In this document: positions 1-12,857 of the stretch, one piece after another
How positions within the stretch are numbered: position 1 is the first letter of the stretch
Layout of the letters: the number at the start of each line of letters is the position of its first letter
NCBI GenBank assembly: GCA_016946835.1
Contig: JACVTC010000032.1
Span: 645,001-709,000 of the forward strand
Length of the DNA: 64,000 bases
Source: Neocallimastix lanati (nom. inval.)
Lineage: Eukaryota; Neocallimastigomycota; Neocallimastigomycetes; Neocallimastigales; Neocallimastigaceae
Direction: 5' to 3'
Program-made: the position numbers and the translations under genes
Notes under the pieces: model-generated
The model's database searches: none
The model's input: only the letters and a program-made list of their open reading frames with translations
What the model was told of the DNA's origin: nothing

Positions 1-880
1 TTTTATTTTGAAAATTTTTATATTTTTATTATTCCTAAATACTAAGTATTTTTCATTAAAATTTTATTATTATATAATCTAATTTTCCATTTGCTATGCT
101 ATTAGCTACATATCAACTAATTAAAAATAATTTAAATATAATTGATTTAATGTTAAATAATTATTAGTTAAGCATCAATTATAGGATAAATATTAACTAA
201 TATTTTGTTTATAATAAAATGATCCATATAATTTTCCATCTGTATATAAGCCATTAATGCTCTGACATCCAATCATAATTTAAATATATTATACATCACA
301 AATTAATTAAATAAGTAACCAATCAAAAAATAACGAACATATAATTTAAGTGAATTATATTTATAAGGAAAAATTAAAGTCATTAGTGTAACTTTTTATT
401 GTATTATTATACTATATACTTAAAAAAAAAACTATATCAATGTTATTTACTATTAACTGATCATAATTAATTATTATATATATTTTATTTCCATTTTTAT
501 ATATATTAAAATGAATTTAAATATTGAATATGTAATTATTGTATATTATATATTTTATTTAATATTATATAATATATTTTAAAACATTTATATATATTGA
601 TGTTATAAGATATGCTTTATTAAATAAATAACTTTTATTGGTTTGATCTTGAATATAATAGCAATTTATATTTTTTTATTACTATTATTTATTTATTTAT
701 TTATTATTTTTTTATTAATTTTTTGTATATATACCTCTATAATGAACCTTTATTTATTTTTTTTTTCTTCACTACAAATAATAATTAAAATTTTTAGAAA
801 AAGTTTTAATTTTGAGTTTCTTAGGGTTTTTTAAGTAAATAGAAAATTACATTTTTAATTATTGTTAATAAATAAATAAA
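1..880. other. AT-rich spacer upstream of metE
   Basis: No gene is visible here. The stretch is nearly pure A/T with short stop-filled frames; the only open frame of any length (643-834) is a low-complexity Ile/Phe/Leu string with no recognisable domain. It should contain the promoter and 5' leader of metE. I see no convincing TATA box or transcription-factor site that stands out from the background. Confidence 0.7.
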
Positions 881-1240
881 ATGGTTTTAGCTACTAATCT
901 CGGTTTCGGACGTATTGGTATTAAGCGTCAATTAAAGTTCCTTGTTGAAAAGTACTGGGCCGGAAAGGTTACTTATAATGAATTAGTTGAAGGTGCTAAG
1001 GTAATTTGAAATACTAATAATATGTATTTATTAACTATCAATTTTTAAAAATAGATAGTTAATATTGGAAATGTGTGTACAATGAAAATTGTTATTGACA
1101 AGTAGTTTAGTTTGAATTATATATAAACAATAAATAATTTAATGAATAATTAATAATTAAAAAAATTAATATAAAAATGTTATTAAATAAGGATAATATA
1201 TGAATATTTGGTTTATATTAGAATAAATTTAATAAATAGA

Positions 1241-1291
<51 letters not shown>

Positions 1292-3539
1292 CATATTTAA
1301 AAATAATAAATAGAACCTTCGTGCTGATCACTGGAAGACTCAAAAGGATGCTGGTATCGCTGATGGTCATATTCCATCCAACGACTTTGCTTACTATGAT
1401 CAAGTTTTAGATCATTCATTTATGATTGGTGCTATCCCAGAAAGATACCAAAAGTTAGAATTATCACCAGTAGACAAATACTTTGCTATGGCAAGAGGTT
1501 GTCAACGTGATAACATTGATGTCCCAGCTATGGAAATGAAGAAGTGGTATGATACTAACTACCACTTTATCGTTCCAGAATTAGTTGAAAACCAAGAATT
1601 CAAGTTAAATGAAAATGTTAAGGCAGTTGATGAATTCTTAGAAGCTAAGGCTTTAGGTATTAAGACTCGTCCAGTTTTACAAGGTCCAGTTACATATTTA
1701 TTACAAGCTAAGGTTAAGGGTGTTGATGCTTCATTCAACAATTTAACTGCTTTCATTCCACGTATTGTTCCCGTTTATGTTGAAATCTTAAAGCGTTTAG
1801 CTGAAGCAGGTGCTGAATGGGTTCAATTTGATGAATCATACTTAGTTATGGATGTTGTTAATGAAAAATACACAAAGGAAATAATCCAAAATGCTTTTGA
1901 AACTGCTTACAAACAATTCAAACAAGCTGTTCCAAGTATTAAGATTTTAATTGCTACTTACTTTGATAGAATTGATTCTAACATTGACTTCATTGCTGCT
2001 ATTGCTAATGAAATCAGTGGTTTACACGTTGATCTTATTCGTGCTCCAGGACAACTTCAACCCGTTATTGAAAAGGTAAAGTCTTTCCCAAACAAGATTG
2101 TTTTATCTGTTGGTGTTATTGATGGACGTAACATTTGGAAGGCTGATTTATGTAAGGCTATCAAGACTGTCAAAGTAGCTGTTGATGCTCTTGGTTCTGA
2201 AAATGTCTTTGTTGCTCCAAGTTGTAGTTTACTTCACGTTCCACACACTCTTACTACTGAAGAAAATATTAAGAAGAACAACCCAGAAGTTTATGATTGG
2301 TTAGCTTTTGCTGTTGAAAAGCTTGATGAAATTAGTACTATTGCTAATGCTGTTAACAATGGTGCCGATAGTGTTAAGGACAAGCTTGAGGCCAATCAAA
2401 AGTCAATCAATGCTCGTAGTACTTCTCCACTTATTCACAAGCCAGAAGTCAAGGAAGCTGTTAATAGTGTTACCCCAGATATGCTTACTCGTGGTGTTCC
2501 ATTTGCTGAACGTATTGCTGCTCAACAAAAGATTCTTAATCTTCCAAAGTTCCCAACTACTACTATTGGTTCCTTCCCACAATCTAAGGAAGTTCGTTTA
2601 ACTCGTCAAAAGTTCCGTAAGGGTGAAATTACTAAGGAAGAATACGACCAATTTATTAAGGACGAAACAAAGCGTTGTATTAAGAAACAAGAAGAATATG
2701 GTTTAGATGTTATTGTCCACGGTGAATTTGAACGTACTGATATGGTTGAATTCTTTGGTGAAAAGATGGAAGGTTACATCTTCTCTCAATTTGGTTGGGT
2801 TCAAAGTTACGGTTCTAGATGTGTTAAGCCACCAATTCTTTATGGTGATATTGTTCGTCCAAATCCAATGACTGTTGAAATGAGTAAGTATGCCCAAACC
2901 TGTACTGAAAAACCAGTTAAGGGTATGTTAACTGGTCCAGTTACTATTCTTCAATGGTCTTTCGTTCGTGATGACCAACCAAGATCTACAACTGCTTACC
3001 AAATTGCTTTAGCTATCCGTAAGGAAGTTAAGGATCTTGAGGCAGCTGGAATTAAGGTTATTCAAGTTGATGAAGCTGCTTTACGTGAAGGTTTACCATT
3101 AAGAAAGAGTGATCAAGATGGTTATCTTCAATGGGCTATTGATACTTTCTTATTAGCTACATGTACTGTTAAACCAACTACTCAAATTCACACTCACATG
3201 TGTTATAGTGATTTCAATGAAATTTTCACTTCTATTAAGAGAATGGATACTGATGCTATTACTATTGAAAATTCCAGATCTGACTTAAAACTTTTAGGTG
3301 CATTCAAACAATATGGTTACACTAATGGAATTGGTCCAGGTATGTACGATATTCACTCACCACGTGTACCATCCGTTGAGGAAATTCTTGCTCGTGCTCG
3401 TGAAACTCTTAACTACATTTCACCAGATTTATTATGGATTAACCCAGATTGTGGTTTAAAGACTCGTGGTTGGGCAGAAGTTGAACCATCTTTAAAGAAC
3501 CTTGTTCAAGTTGCTATTACTCTCCGTAAAGAATACTAA
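881..3539 (+). CDS. metE: Cobalamin-independent methionine synthase (MetE)
   Basis: Transfers a methyl group from 5-methyltetrahydrofolate-polyglutamate to homocysteine to make methionine, without vitamin B12; expected in the cytosol. Two exons: 881-1000 and 1314-3539, joined in phase 0 across a 313-nt intron (donor GTAATT, acceptor TAG after a long T tract), giving about 781 residues, normal for the fungal family (about 765-770). The short first exon reads MVLATNLGFGRIGIKRQLKF, a typical MetE start. The C-terminal catalytic half has the TTTIGSFPQ motif, the zinc ligands in IHTHMCYS (about His668, Cys670) and NPDCGLKTR (about Cys753), so the enzyme looks intact. Codons are markedly biased (GGT, GCT, AAG, CCA), unlike the neighbouring low-complexity genes, as expected for a highly expressed housekeeping gene. 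The ATG at 881 follows an A-rich leader. No partner gene is adjacent. Confidence 0.96.
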
Positions 3540-4395
3540 GTTTAGAAAATTATAGTAAATTTTTTTCTAAAATTAACTATTTAGAAAAGGAGAATAATCT
3601 TCTTTTAAATTTATTTATATTTATTTTTTTTTTTTAATATATAAAGATATTATCAATGAAAAATATTTTTATTTTTAAAAATTAATAAATATAAATTTAG
3701 AAGAAAAAAAAATTTTTTTTTTTTTTTTGAATAAAGCGTTTTTTAAAGAGTGAAAGAAAACATGAATGTAAAAGACGTTTTTGGATAATAAAAATATTAA
3801 TTAACAATAAATAAGAAAAACCTAAGAAATTAATTATTAAAAGATATTAGAACTTTTATTTTAGACTAAAATAAACTAAGTTTCAATTTTGTTATAAGAT
3901 ATAATTAATCTTTTTATATATCATATTTAAAATATACATAATTTATATAAATATATATATATATAAATATAAAAGTACTCGTTGTTTCTTTTGAAAACAA
4001 ATATAGAGAATTAGCACGTAATATTTTATAAAAAATTTAAAATAAAAATATATCATTTCATTATAAAAATCTTTAGATACATAATTAATCCTAATATTTA
4101 TATGTAAATAATGGAATTGTTTAAAAATAAATAAATAAATAAAAATAATAATAAAAAAATTATAATATTAACAATACTATTAAGAAAAATATTTATTATG
4201 ATTACATTAAGGTGTAATATAAAATGTAATTGATAATATAATAATATAATAAATATATTTAAATAATAAAATTTCCAATTTTTGAATTTTATTTTTTATT
4301 TTTATAGTTATTTTTATATTTCATATTATTATGGAATAATATTTATTCTTAATAATTAATTATGATAATATATTTTTATTAATTTTCATCATGAA
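3540..4395. other. Spacer, 3' of metE
   Basis: AT-rich DNA with an A/T tract near 3706-3728 and no supportable gene. It contains the metE 3' end and the left flank of the retrotransposon cluster. No target-site duplication could be recognised at the cluster's left border. Confidence 0.6.
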
Positions 4396-7300
4396 AAGAG
4401 GGATGGTGTTATGTATTTAAATTCAGTATTTAAGTATGTATATGCCTTCAGGAAACTGGTAATAATAAGTTCCTCTCTAAAGGGAATGTTTTAGATATGA
4501 CATTACTATTAAAACTCATTTCGAAAATATACCTTTTCAGAAATTACTAATTGGATAAAGAAACATACTAATACACCTTCTATTCTTGTAGGTGACTTTA
4601 ATATGTCTAAATCCCAATTAGTAAGTTTACTTAATAAATCATCTCATCAGTGGTTCACTAAAAACTTATCAGGTCTCGATTTCACATGGGCTCGGGATGG
4701 TAGATCGTCTTGTATTGATCATGTTTTATTTAATTGTAAAATGAAGGAATACATTAATAAGGTATCTGTTTGTAGTACATTCAATGATATATCTGACCAC
4801 TTCTCTCTCATCCTTTCCTGTAAGAAAGATGATTCAGAAGGTTTTCGTGCTCCTACTCATTCTAGAAGATTCAAGTGGTCCCAACACATGTGTAATGAAA
4901 AGCATAATGAAATATTCTTAAGTAACTACTTCTCAATTCTTCTTAATGAATTTGATGATAATAAAGAATTAAGATCTTAAAGGCTCAGCTTTCCACTGCC
5001 CTTATTATATCAAGAAACTTTCTCATGAAAAACATGTTGCGTTTAATGAAATCAAAAATTTTTCTTTAGGTTCTAATCTTGAAAACCTTGATGAATTTTT
5101 AAATTTGCTTTGTGAATATAAAAGTATATGTGGTAAAGTTAGGTCAATTAAGTTTTCTATTAAATCAAAACAATTTCATCAGTCAATAGAATTTGCATGT
5201 AATGATTTTCGTAATAAAAATGCTAGGAGTGCTTGGTTAAAATTAAAGAAGCTATCTCCCTCTATGTACTCTAATTCTATTTCGTCAAGTGTTTTAAAGG
5301 ACAAGCAGGGTAACTTTTTATTTTCTCATTCGGATCAATTAAATCGATTTGCTGAACATTACAGTGAACTAGCTTCTGATGTTACTCAACACAGTTTGGA
5401 TAATGAATACTGGGTAAGTTTATTTGGAACTAATCCTAATAATAATCTTACTTGGGATATTAATGATTCTATTACTATGGAAGAAATTCAAAACACTGTG
5501 CTTGAAATGAAAAATAATATAGCTCCTGGACCCGATGATATTCCGATTGAATTTTTTAAAGTCTTCTTTAGTAAATCTGATTTATCCGATAATCAAGATG
5601 ATTCTTCAGATGATCACTACTCTAAGTGTGCTAAATGTTTACTTTCATTATTTAACAAAATCTGGGATGGTGATTTCCCTGAAGAGTGGAATTCGGCTTC
5701 TATAATATCAGTTCCAAAAAAAGGAGATCTTTCGGATTGTAATAATTATCGTGGTATTTCTCTTATTAATGTTGGCTTAAAAATTATTTCAAAGATTGTT
5801 ACTAATAGAATTGCTAAATATGCCTTTGAACATAAATTTGTTAGACCTGAACAATTTGGATTTAGAAATAAAGAAGAATGCATAAGTTTATATATTTCAA
5901 TTAGAGAGATATGTCAAAGAAGAAAATTTCAAGGTAATTTTACTTATCTTGCTTTTCTCGATCTTAAAAAAGCCTATGATTCTGTACCTATCTTTAATAT
6001 TTTGACCAAATTATATAACTTAGGAATTAGAGATAAATGTCTTCTGTTTTTAAAGAATCTTTATCTATCTTCTAAAGCTCGTGCTTTTTATAATAGTAAT
6101 CTCTCAGAAGAATTTTCGATTGATTGTGGTGTTAGACAAGGATGCCCTCTATCTTCTATTTTATTCAATTTGTTCATTAATGATGTACTGGATAATTGTG
6201 ATAAGTATGGTGTATATTTAGATTCTCAATATTGTTGTGTTGGACTTTTTGCGGATGATATTGTTTTAGTTGCTCCATCTAAACAAGCTCTTAAGAAAAT
6301 TTTGAATAAAGTTCATGAATGGGCTATTAAAAATGAAATGACTTTTGGAATTAATAAATGTACTACTCTTGTTGTAAAACCGATTAACTTTGTTAAACCG
6401 ATAAATTATGAAAATCCATCTTTCTTTATTGGTAGTAACAAATTACCTAAAACTGACAACTATACTTATCTTGGTATTCCTTTTAATGAATCTTTATCAC
6501 TGAAACCTATACAATCCAAATTAAACAGTAATTTAAATGTTAAGTTAAATTTGTACTTTCGATTTCTTATTAATAAATATGTTCCTCTCCCATTGAAGAA
6601 ATATGTTTTAATTTCATTTATTCTTAGTCTTGTTATATATTATGCTCCTCTCTTTGGTTCAAATAAGAGCAGATGTTCTAAAGCTCAAAAAATTATTAAT
6701 AGAGGACTTTATTGGAGTTACGGATTTAAATCTCACAATTCTTCTGTTAGTCTCTATGATATTACTCGTGAATTGAGAATACCTCCTCTTTCAGCTGTCT
6801 GTTTTATATATCTATTACGATGCTTTAGAAAATGGAAAAATTCATCATGTATTATTAATCATCTCACTAATAATATTCCTACTATGTCACATTACTCATG
6901 GACTAAAGAATCAAGGACTTTGGATAAGAAATTAAATGGTAAAAAAACAAATGAAATAAAAAAGTTTTATTGGGAAAGGGATGTCTTCAAACCCTCAAAA
7001 CTAAAAAAGCAATTATTTATAAGGAGAATGATTTTGGATTTATTTCAGAAATCAGAAACTTAATATTTCAATATCCTAAGTATCAATTGGGATTCTTTTG
7101 GATTTCTCGAATTAGGTGTGGTTTTAAATTTGACATTAGTATTTCCATTAAAAGAAAAATCGTCTCAGAAGATTGCCCTAAATGTTGCCCTTGTTGTGGT
7201 GTTAGTGTACCTAGCTTTTCTCACTGGATCTTTGCCTGTAAAGAATTAGAAAATTACAGAAATAAATCTTTACCTTTTCTAGATGATCTCTTTTTGAAGT

Positions 7301-7897
7301 TTGCAATGATAATTGAAAAAAACCCTTGGATGTTTCTTTAGATTCAGAAAAGGATTATGATAATAATATTTATTATTTTATATTGAGTGCACTTCTTGGT
7401 GGGCGTTCAATATATTCAAAAATTAAAGTTAATGATGGGGAACAAAGACAATTAATTTACAATATTTTTAAACAAAGTTCAACTTCGTCAACTGTTCTGT
7501 ATTTTGTGAGGATTGCGGAGTTTTTAACAAACGTAATACCATTAATTTGTCGATCTTTTAGATTGATGATGAAATGGTATTCCGTTGAATCTACCGTTAC
7601 CAAGAGCGTCGACGTCGAAATGATAAGGCATGGATTTTCACCTCCAGATACAGATTCGATTGATAACACTAATACTGAAATTATTACTCGCAATAATGGA
7701 CGTGGTGTTATTATCGAGGAATGGGAAAAGTTAGAGGCTATTGCTTCTAACGCACTTTTATAATTTAATAATATATAATATTTTATTTCATGTATTTTAT
7801 TTGTTATTTTTTCATTTAATTCATGTAATTTTATTATTATTATAAATTAAATAAAGTTATTCTCTAAGTCTAAAAAAAAAAAAAAAAAAAAAAAAAA
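4396..7897 (+). mobile_element. Non-LTR retrotransposon copy A, 5'-truncated and frameshifted
   Basis: A LINE-type element with an APE endonuclease, a reverse transcriptase, a Cys/His zinc knuckle and a C-terminal tail, followed by a 3' UTR and a 26-nt oligo(A) tail (7872-7897). It is 5'-truncated: only the end of the endonuclease (ILVGDFN, CIDHVLF, ISDHFSL) remains. The left border is approximate; base composition and coding character change at about 4396-4500. It is richer in G/C than surrounding spacer DNA. The 3' UTR (7764-7871) is repeated almost unchanged in copy C. It is the longest member of a head-to-tail array of four copies. Clade assignment needs a phylogeny. Confidence 0.9.
4519..7763 (+). 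pseudogene. Endonuclease-reverse transcriptase ORF2 of copy A, broken
   Basis: One original ORF is now split over three frames. The endonuclease end (about 4519-4980) runs to a stop; a frameshift near 4970 lets the next frame (about 4970-7063) continue. That part holds the reverse transcriptase: GPDDIPIEFF, the NNYRGISLINVG block, LDLKKAYDSVP (block A), GVRQGCPLSSILFNLFINDV (block B) and the catalytic FADD (block C). A second shift between 6970 and 7063 leads into a zinc knuckle of the form C-x2-C...H-x4-C (about 7186-7250, ending HWIFAC). A third shift near 7326 leads into the tail, with a TKSVDV..IRH motif, ending at 7763. The catalytic residues survive, but the three shifts make it a dead copy. 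Confidence 0.9.
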
Positions 7898-8707
7898 TAG
7901 TCTCCAAAAGAATTTCGGAATATGGACTTAAAAACAATTTTATTAGATCAGAGCAATTTGGATTTCGTAATAAAGAAGAATGTGTTAGTTTATTTATTTC
8001 AATTCGAGAAATTTGTCAAAGGCGTAAAATGATAATAAAGAAACTTACCTTGCTTTTCTAGATTTAAAAAAGGCATATGATTCTGTTCCAATAGGTAATA
8101 TTTTATATATACTTGTTCCCTCTTGGTAAAACTTTAGTTTTAAATGAGCTATATTTTGATAGTGGGGAATTGAGACAATTAAATGAACTACTTTTCAAAG
8201 GTTCATCCGCATCCGGGTCACCTGTTCCAAAAATTGTGGGCTTGGCGGAATTCTTATCAAGGGCAATACCTATCATAAGTAGTTCGTTTGAGCTATTATT
8301 TGATAGGCATTGTAAAATACCAAACTTAACCAAGAGCGTCGACGTCGTATTGATAAGGCATAATGATAATACAGGATCATCATCTATTTCTACGAAGGGT
8401 GAATCTCGTCCTAGTAGTTCAATAAATGATGGATCCGGGGAGAGTTTAGTGGACACCACACTATCTATTTTAAAGATGTTACTTCTAGGTTTTATTACTT
8501 TTTTATTTGTTAGGAAGGGAAAAGTCCTGCATAGTACAACTTGCCGAAATACATAGTATTTTTGAGTTTTTTTATTTTTATTTTTTAACTTTTATTTTTA
8601 TTTTTTATTTCAAATGTATTTTTCACCTACGTATATTTTTATAATAAAATTAATAAATTTATGGAAGTGTATTCTCTTTCCTGTCAAAAAAAAAAAAAAA
8701 AAAAAAA
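7898..8707 (+). mobile_element. Retrotransposon copy B, internally deleted fragment
   Basis: Starts straight after the A tail of copy A. Its first 200 bases encode a diverged reverse-transcriptase segment (EQFGFRNKEECVSLFIS, later LDLKKAYDSVP), then jump without the catalytic FADD region to a C-terminal tail (8113-8556). That tail matches copy A's in pattern (GE.RQL, AEFL, IP, SF, TKSVDV..IRH) but differs in sequence, so it comes from a related subfamily. It closes with a different 3' UTR and an oligo(A) run at 8686-8707 (22 A). The internal deletion removes most of the polymerase, zinc knuckle and thumb. Confidence 0.85.
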
Positions 8708-9818
8708 GAAATTTCCATCCCCAATGTCGATCTTAAAATTCTAACAAAAAATAGTCACAGACAGAATCTCTATATATATTTTTGAACATAATTTTATTAG
8801 ACCTGAACATAAATCTATTCCTCTCCCATTGAAGAAATATGTTTTAATTTCCTTTAATCTTAGTCTTGTTTTATATTATGCTCCTCTCTTTGGTTCAAAT
8901 AAGAGCAGATGTTCTAAAGCTCAAAAAATTATTAACAGAGGACTTTATTGGAGTTATGGATTTAAATCTCGTAATTCTTATATTAGTCTCTATGATATTA
9001 CTAGGGGGTTAAGAATACCTCCTATTTCAGCTATCTTTGCTATATCTCAATTACGCTGCTTTAGAAAATGGAAAAATTCATCATGAATTATTAATCATCT
9101 CACTAATAATATTCCTACTTTGTCACATTACTCATGGACTAAAGAATCAGGGGCTTTGGATAAGAAATTAAATAGTAAGAAAACAAGTGAAATAAAAAAG
9201 TTTTATTGGGAAAGAGATGTCTTCAAATCCTCAAAGCTAAAAAAGCAATTATTTTCAAGGAGAATGATTTTGGATTTATTTCAGAAATCAAAGACTTAAC
9301 ATTTCAATACCTTAAGTAAAAAAATTAAACTTAATGATGGGAAACAAAGACAATTAGTTTACAATATTTTTAAACAAAGTTCAACTTTGTCGACTGTTCC
9401 GTATTTTATGGTGATTGTGTAGTTTCTAACAAACGTAATACCATTAATTTGTCGATCTTTTAGATTGATGATGAAATGGTATTCAGTTGAATCTATTGAA
9501 TTTACCGTTGCTAAGAGCGTCGACGTCGAAATGATAAAGCATGGATTTTCACCTCCTGGTGAAAGATCTAATATAGATTCGTTTGATTGCACTAATACTG
9601 AAATTATTAGTCGAAATAATGGACGTGGTGTTATCATCGATGAATGAGAAAAGTTAGAAACTATTGTTTCTAACCCACTTTTATAATTATTATAATATAT
9701 AATATTTCATTTCATGTATTTTATTTTTTATTTTTCATTTAAATATGTAATTTTATTATTATTATAAATTAAATAAAAGTTATTCTCTAAGTCTAAAAAA
9801 AAAAAAAAAAAAAAAAAA
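8708..9818 (+). mobile_element. Retrotransposon copy C, near-duplicate of copy A 3' part
   Basis: Begins directly after copy B's A tail. From about 8816 it is nearly identical to copy A from about 6580 onward (the segment around PLPLKKYVLISF through the tail) with scattered substitutions, in-frame stops and a deletion that removes the zinc knuckle (jump near 9310). The TKSVDV-type motif appears as AKSVDV at about 9509. The 3' UTR and the tail junction repeat copy A's almost base for base, ending in 24 A at 9795-9818. The high identity suggests both belong to one young subfamily; the stops show it is dead. Confidence 0.87.
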
Positions 9819-11205
9819 GTAATCATGAAGAATGTATCAGTCTCTACATTTCTATTAGAGAAATTTGTCAAAGAAGAAAATTTAAAGGTAAATTCTTTTA
9901 TACAGCTTTTCTTGATCTGAGAAAGGCCTACTACTCTATTCCCATTTTCAACATTCTTACAAAAATCCTTCATAAATGTTTTGATTTCGTTTCTAAGCTC
10001 TATCTTTTCTTCTAAAGCTAGAACTCGTTACCTTGATATGTTATAAAATGAATTTCCTATCCATCGTGGTGTTAGACAAGGTTGTCCCGTTATCACCAAT
10101 TTTGTTTAATTTATTCATTAATGATATTTTAAACAATTGTGATAAATATGGTGTTAGTATTGGTAATAAAAAATGTTGTGGTGGTCTTGTTGCTGATGAT
10201 ATTCTTCTCATTGCGCCTAGTGAAAGAAAAATGAAGGCTCTACTTCGTCATGTTTTTTGTTGGGCTAATAAAAATGAAATGTCTTTTGGTATCAATAAAT
10301 GTCCTATAATGGTTATTAAACCCTTAAATTTTGTTTCATATCCTGGTTATTAAGAATCTACATTTCACCTTGGTATGTAATTTATTCCTAAAGAATCTGT
10401 GTATATTTACTTAGGTATCCCCTTCAGTAATGATCTTTCCCTTGAGCCTATTATCACATATATGAATACTAAAGATTCTGACTCATCGAACAAGGAAGAT
10501 TATCTTAACATTGAAAAGAAGAAAAAATGTAAAAATTATATCAAAAGGAATTCAACAGTTAGTGTTTATGCCTTATCTCGTGATCTTTAAGTATTTCCAA
10601 TTGCTGTCTTTTGTGCTTCTTTTCAAATACAATGCTTTTGTAAATAGAGAAATTCTAAATGAATTATTAAAGATCTCATAAACCATATCCCTTCTATGCC
10701 ACATTATTCTAGGTCGAAAAAATCACTGGTGCTCTACAAGAAAATTAAGAAAAAGAATATTACTAAATTCAAAGATGTTATTGAATCATATTGATCTGAT
10801 GTTGGTAAATTCCAAGGAATTAAAGGTATGAATTATGATAACTTCAAATTTATAAATACTAGAAATTTATTCAAGCTCAGCCTCGAATATCCTCATTTAA
10901 GTTTAGGTTTTAATTAGATCTTAAGATTAAGAGCTGGTTACAAATATAATACCACTATTGCAATTAGAAATGGTAGAGTTTCTGACAATTGTCTTAAATT
11001 CTGCCCTTGCTGTGAAAAAAGTGAACAATTTTTTATTCATTGGATATTTGAATGCTCTACCTTTTTTTTATGTTGATGTAAATCTTTAGATTTCATCGAT
11101 GATTTTTTCATTTTATTTGCAAATAAAGTAAGGAATCTTTCCTTATTTCCTTTTTATTCTATTTTTAAAACAGATTTTGTTGGAAATAAAAATTTATAGA
11201 TAGAT
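9819..11205 (+). mobile_element. Retrotransposon copy D, older diverged fragment
   Basis: Begins after copy C's A tail inside the reverse transcriptase (EECISLYISIREICQRR, LDLRKAYYSIP) and continues through RGVRQGCP, a degenerate VADD in place of FADD, and a C-terminal zinc knuckle (FCPCCEKSEQFFIHWIFEC, about 10998-11055). Many stops and frameshifts interrupt it. It is more diverged than copies A and C. No A tail or shared 3' UTR is seen; the sequence fades into spacer ending at a poly(T) run, 11209-11231, so the right border is approximate. Confidence 0.83.
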
Positions 11206-11208
11206 TAA

Positions 11209-11241
<33 letters not shown>

Positions 11242-12173
11242 ATTTAGTGGATAATTATAATATTAATATCATAAATATTTTTGAAATTGACAGGAAGATG
11301 AAAAAATACAAAAAAATTAAAATATTATGGTTTATAGTTTTGTTATTTTTCATTTTAATATCATTTCTCTTTTATATGTATTTATATATACATTTATTTG
11401 AAATTATTATTATAATATTATTATTATTGTATTTAATAATATTAATATTGATAGGGAAAAATATTGGAATATTTTTGATATTTTAGATATATAGATAATA
11501 CTTATTATATATTATTATTATAACTATTATTAAAAAGTAATATATAATTATAAATGTTAATAATATATTATAATTTTAATAAAATAGCAAAAAGAAATAA
11601 ATCAAATAGTATTCCATTTTAAAATAACATATATATGTCATAGCTTTTTATTAAAATTTAAAACTTAAAGAATATTAATTAAAATATTATTAATTATAAT
11701 ATGAATTGAAATAAACTTTATAAAACTGATCATTGGTCATTGACAAAATTTTTTTACGAAATATATTAAGATTTATTATAATACCATATTCATTTAATTA
11801 CTAGAATATGTGAATAAATATTGATGTAATAAATGTAATATAATAAAATTATTAGCCACAATGGTATATTCAATTTACATCATTCAATAAATCAATATTT
11901 TAACACAAAAAATATATATTAACAACTCATTAATAGTTTAGAAATAATTTTGTATTTCACCAGTTAACTAATTAATTCATTATAGATTAATTAGGTCTAA
12001 GAGATAATGTAATAATTTGTAATGTACTATATTAATATATAAGCCACAATATAATAATTTAAAGTATTTAATTTAGAATAATTAAGTGCTAGTAACTCTT
12101 AATAATTATGTAATAAATATATTTCATGATTAACACTAAATTCCTGATTCTTAAAATAACAATCTAATAATTA

Positions 12174-12178
12174 TAATA

Positions 12179-12215
<37 letters not shown>

Positions 12216-12371
12216 TTAATAATAATAATAATAATAATATTAATAATAATAATATTATTAATAATATTAATAATAATAATAATAATATTAATAATATTAA
12301 TAATAAAAATAATATCAATATTAAAAATAAATGCATATCTATACTAATATCAATGATAATAATAAAAGCAA

Positions 12372-12418
<47 letters not shown>

Positions 12419-12427
12419 GTAAATAAG

Positions 12428-12458
<31 letters not shown>
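12174..12458. repeat. Compound (AAT)n / (AAAT)n microsatellite
   Basis: An interrupted AAT/ATT array (about 12174-12304), a cleaner AAT array (12372-12417), then an AAAT array (about 12427-12458). Copy number is likely to vary between strains. Confidence 0.9.
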
Positions 12459-12800
12459 AATTTATATATTTATAATATAATAATTTACCGCAAAAACAAT
12501 ATATGTATAATAAATATTAAATAAATTTTATATTTTTAAATTTTTAAAAAATTAAGATTTTAATTTAATAAATTAAAAATATATTACAATGTAATTTAAA
12601 ATATATTAATTAATTAAACATTAAGAGTGAATAATATAAATTGAAAATAAAAGGAAGAATATTGAACAGATATTAAATTGTAATACTTTTCAAATACAAA
12701 ATTTAATCTATATTATAAGAGCTATAAATTAAAATTGTAAAACATATGCTTTAAAATAAAAAAAAAAGACTTTTAAGTAATTAATAATAAGTAAATAATA

Positions 12801-12805
12801 AAAAA

Positions 12806-12856
<51 letters not shown>
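12801..12856. repeat. (AAAT)n microsatellite
   Basis: About thirteen AAAT units in a row, almost uninterrupted, in non-coding DNA. Confidence 0.92.

Positions 12857-12857
<1 letters not shown>

Noticed and set aside
7457-8459. Minus-strand open frames over the retrotransposon tails, including 8103-8459
   Set aside because: Shadow frames of the plus-strand tail ORFs, which have the conserved motifs.
12151-12336. Minus-strand Leu/Ile-only open frame, and similar frames over other microsatellites
   Set aside because: Pure translation of an AAT repeat; the same repeat is open in several frames.
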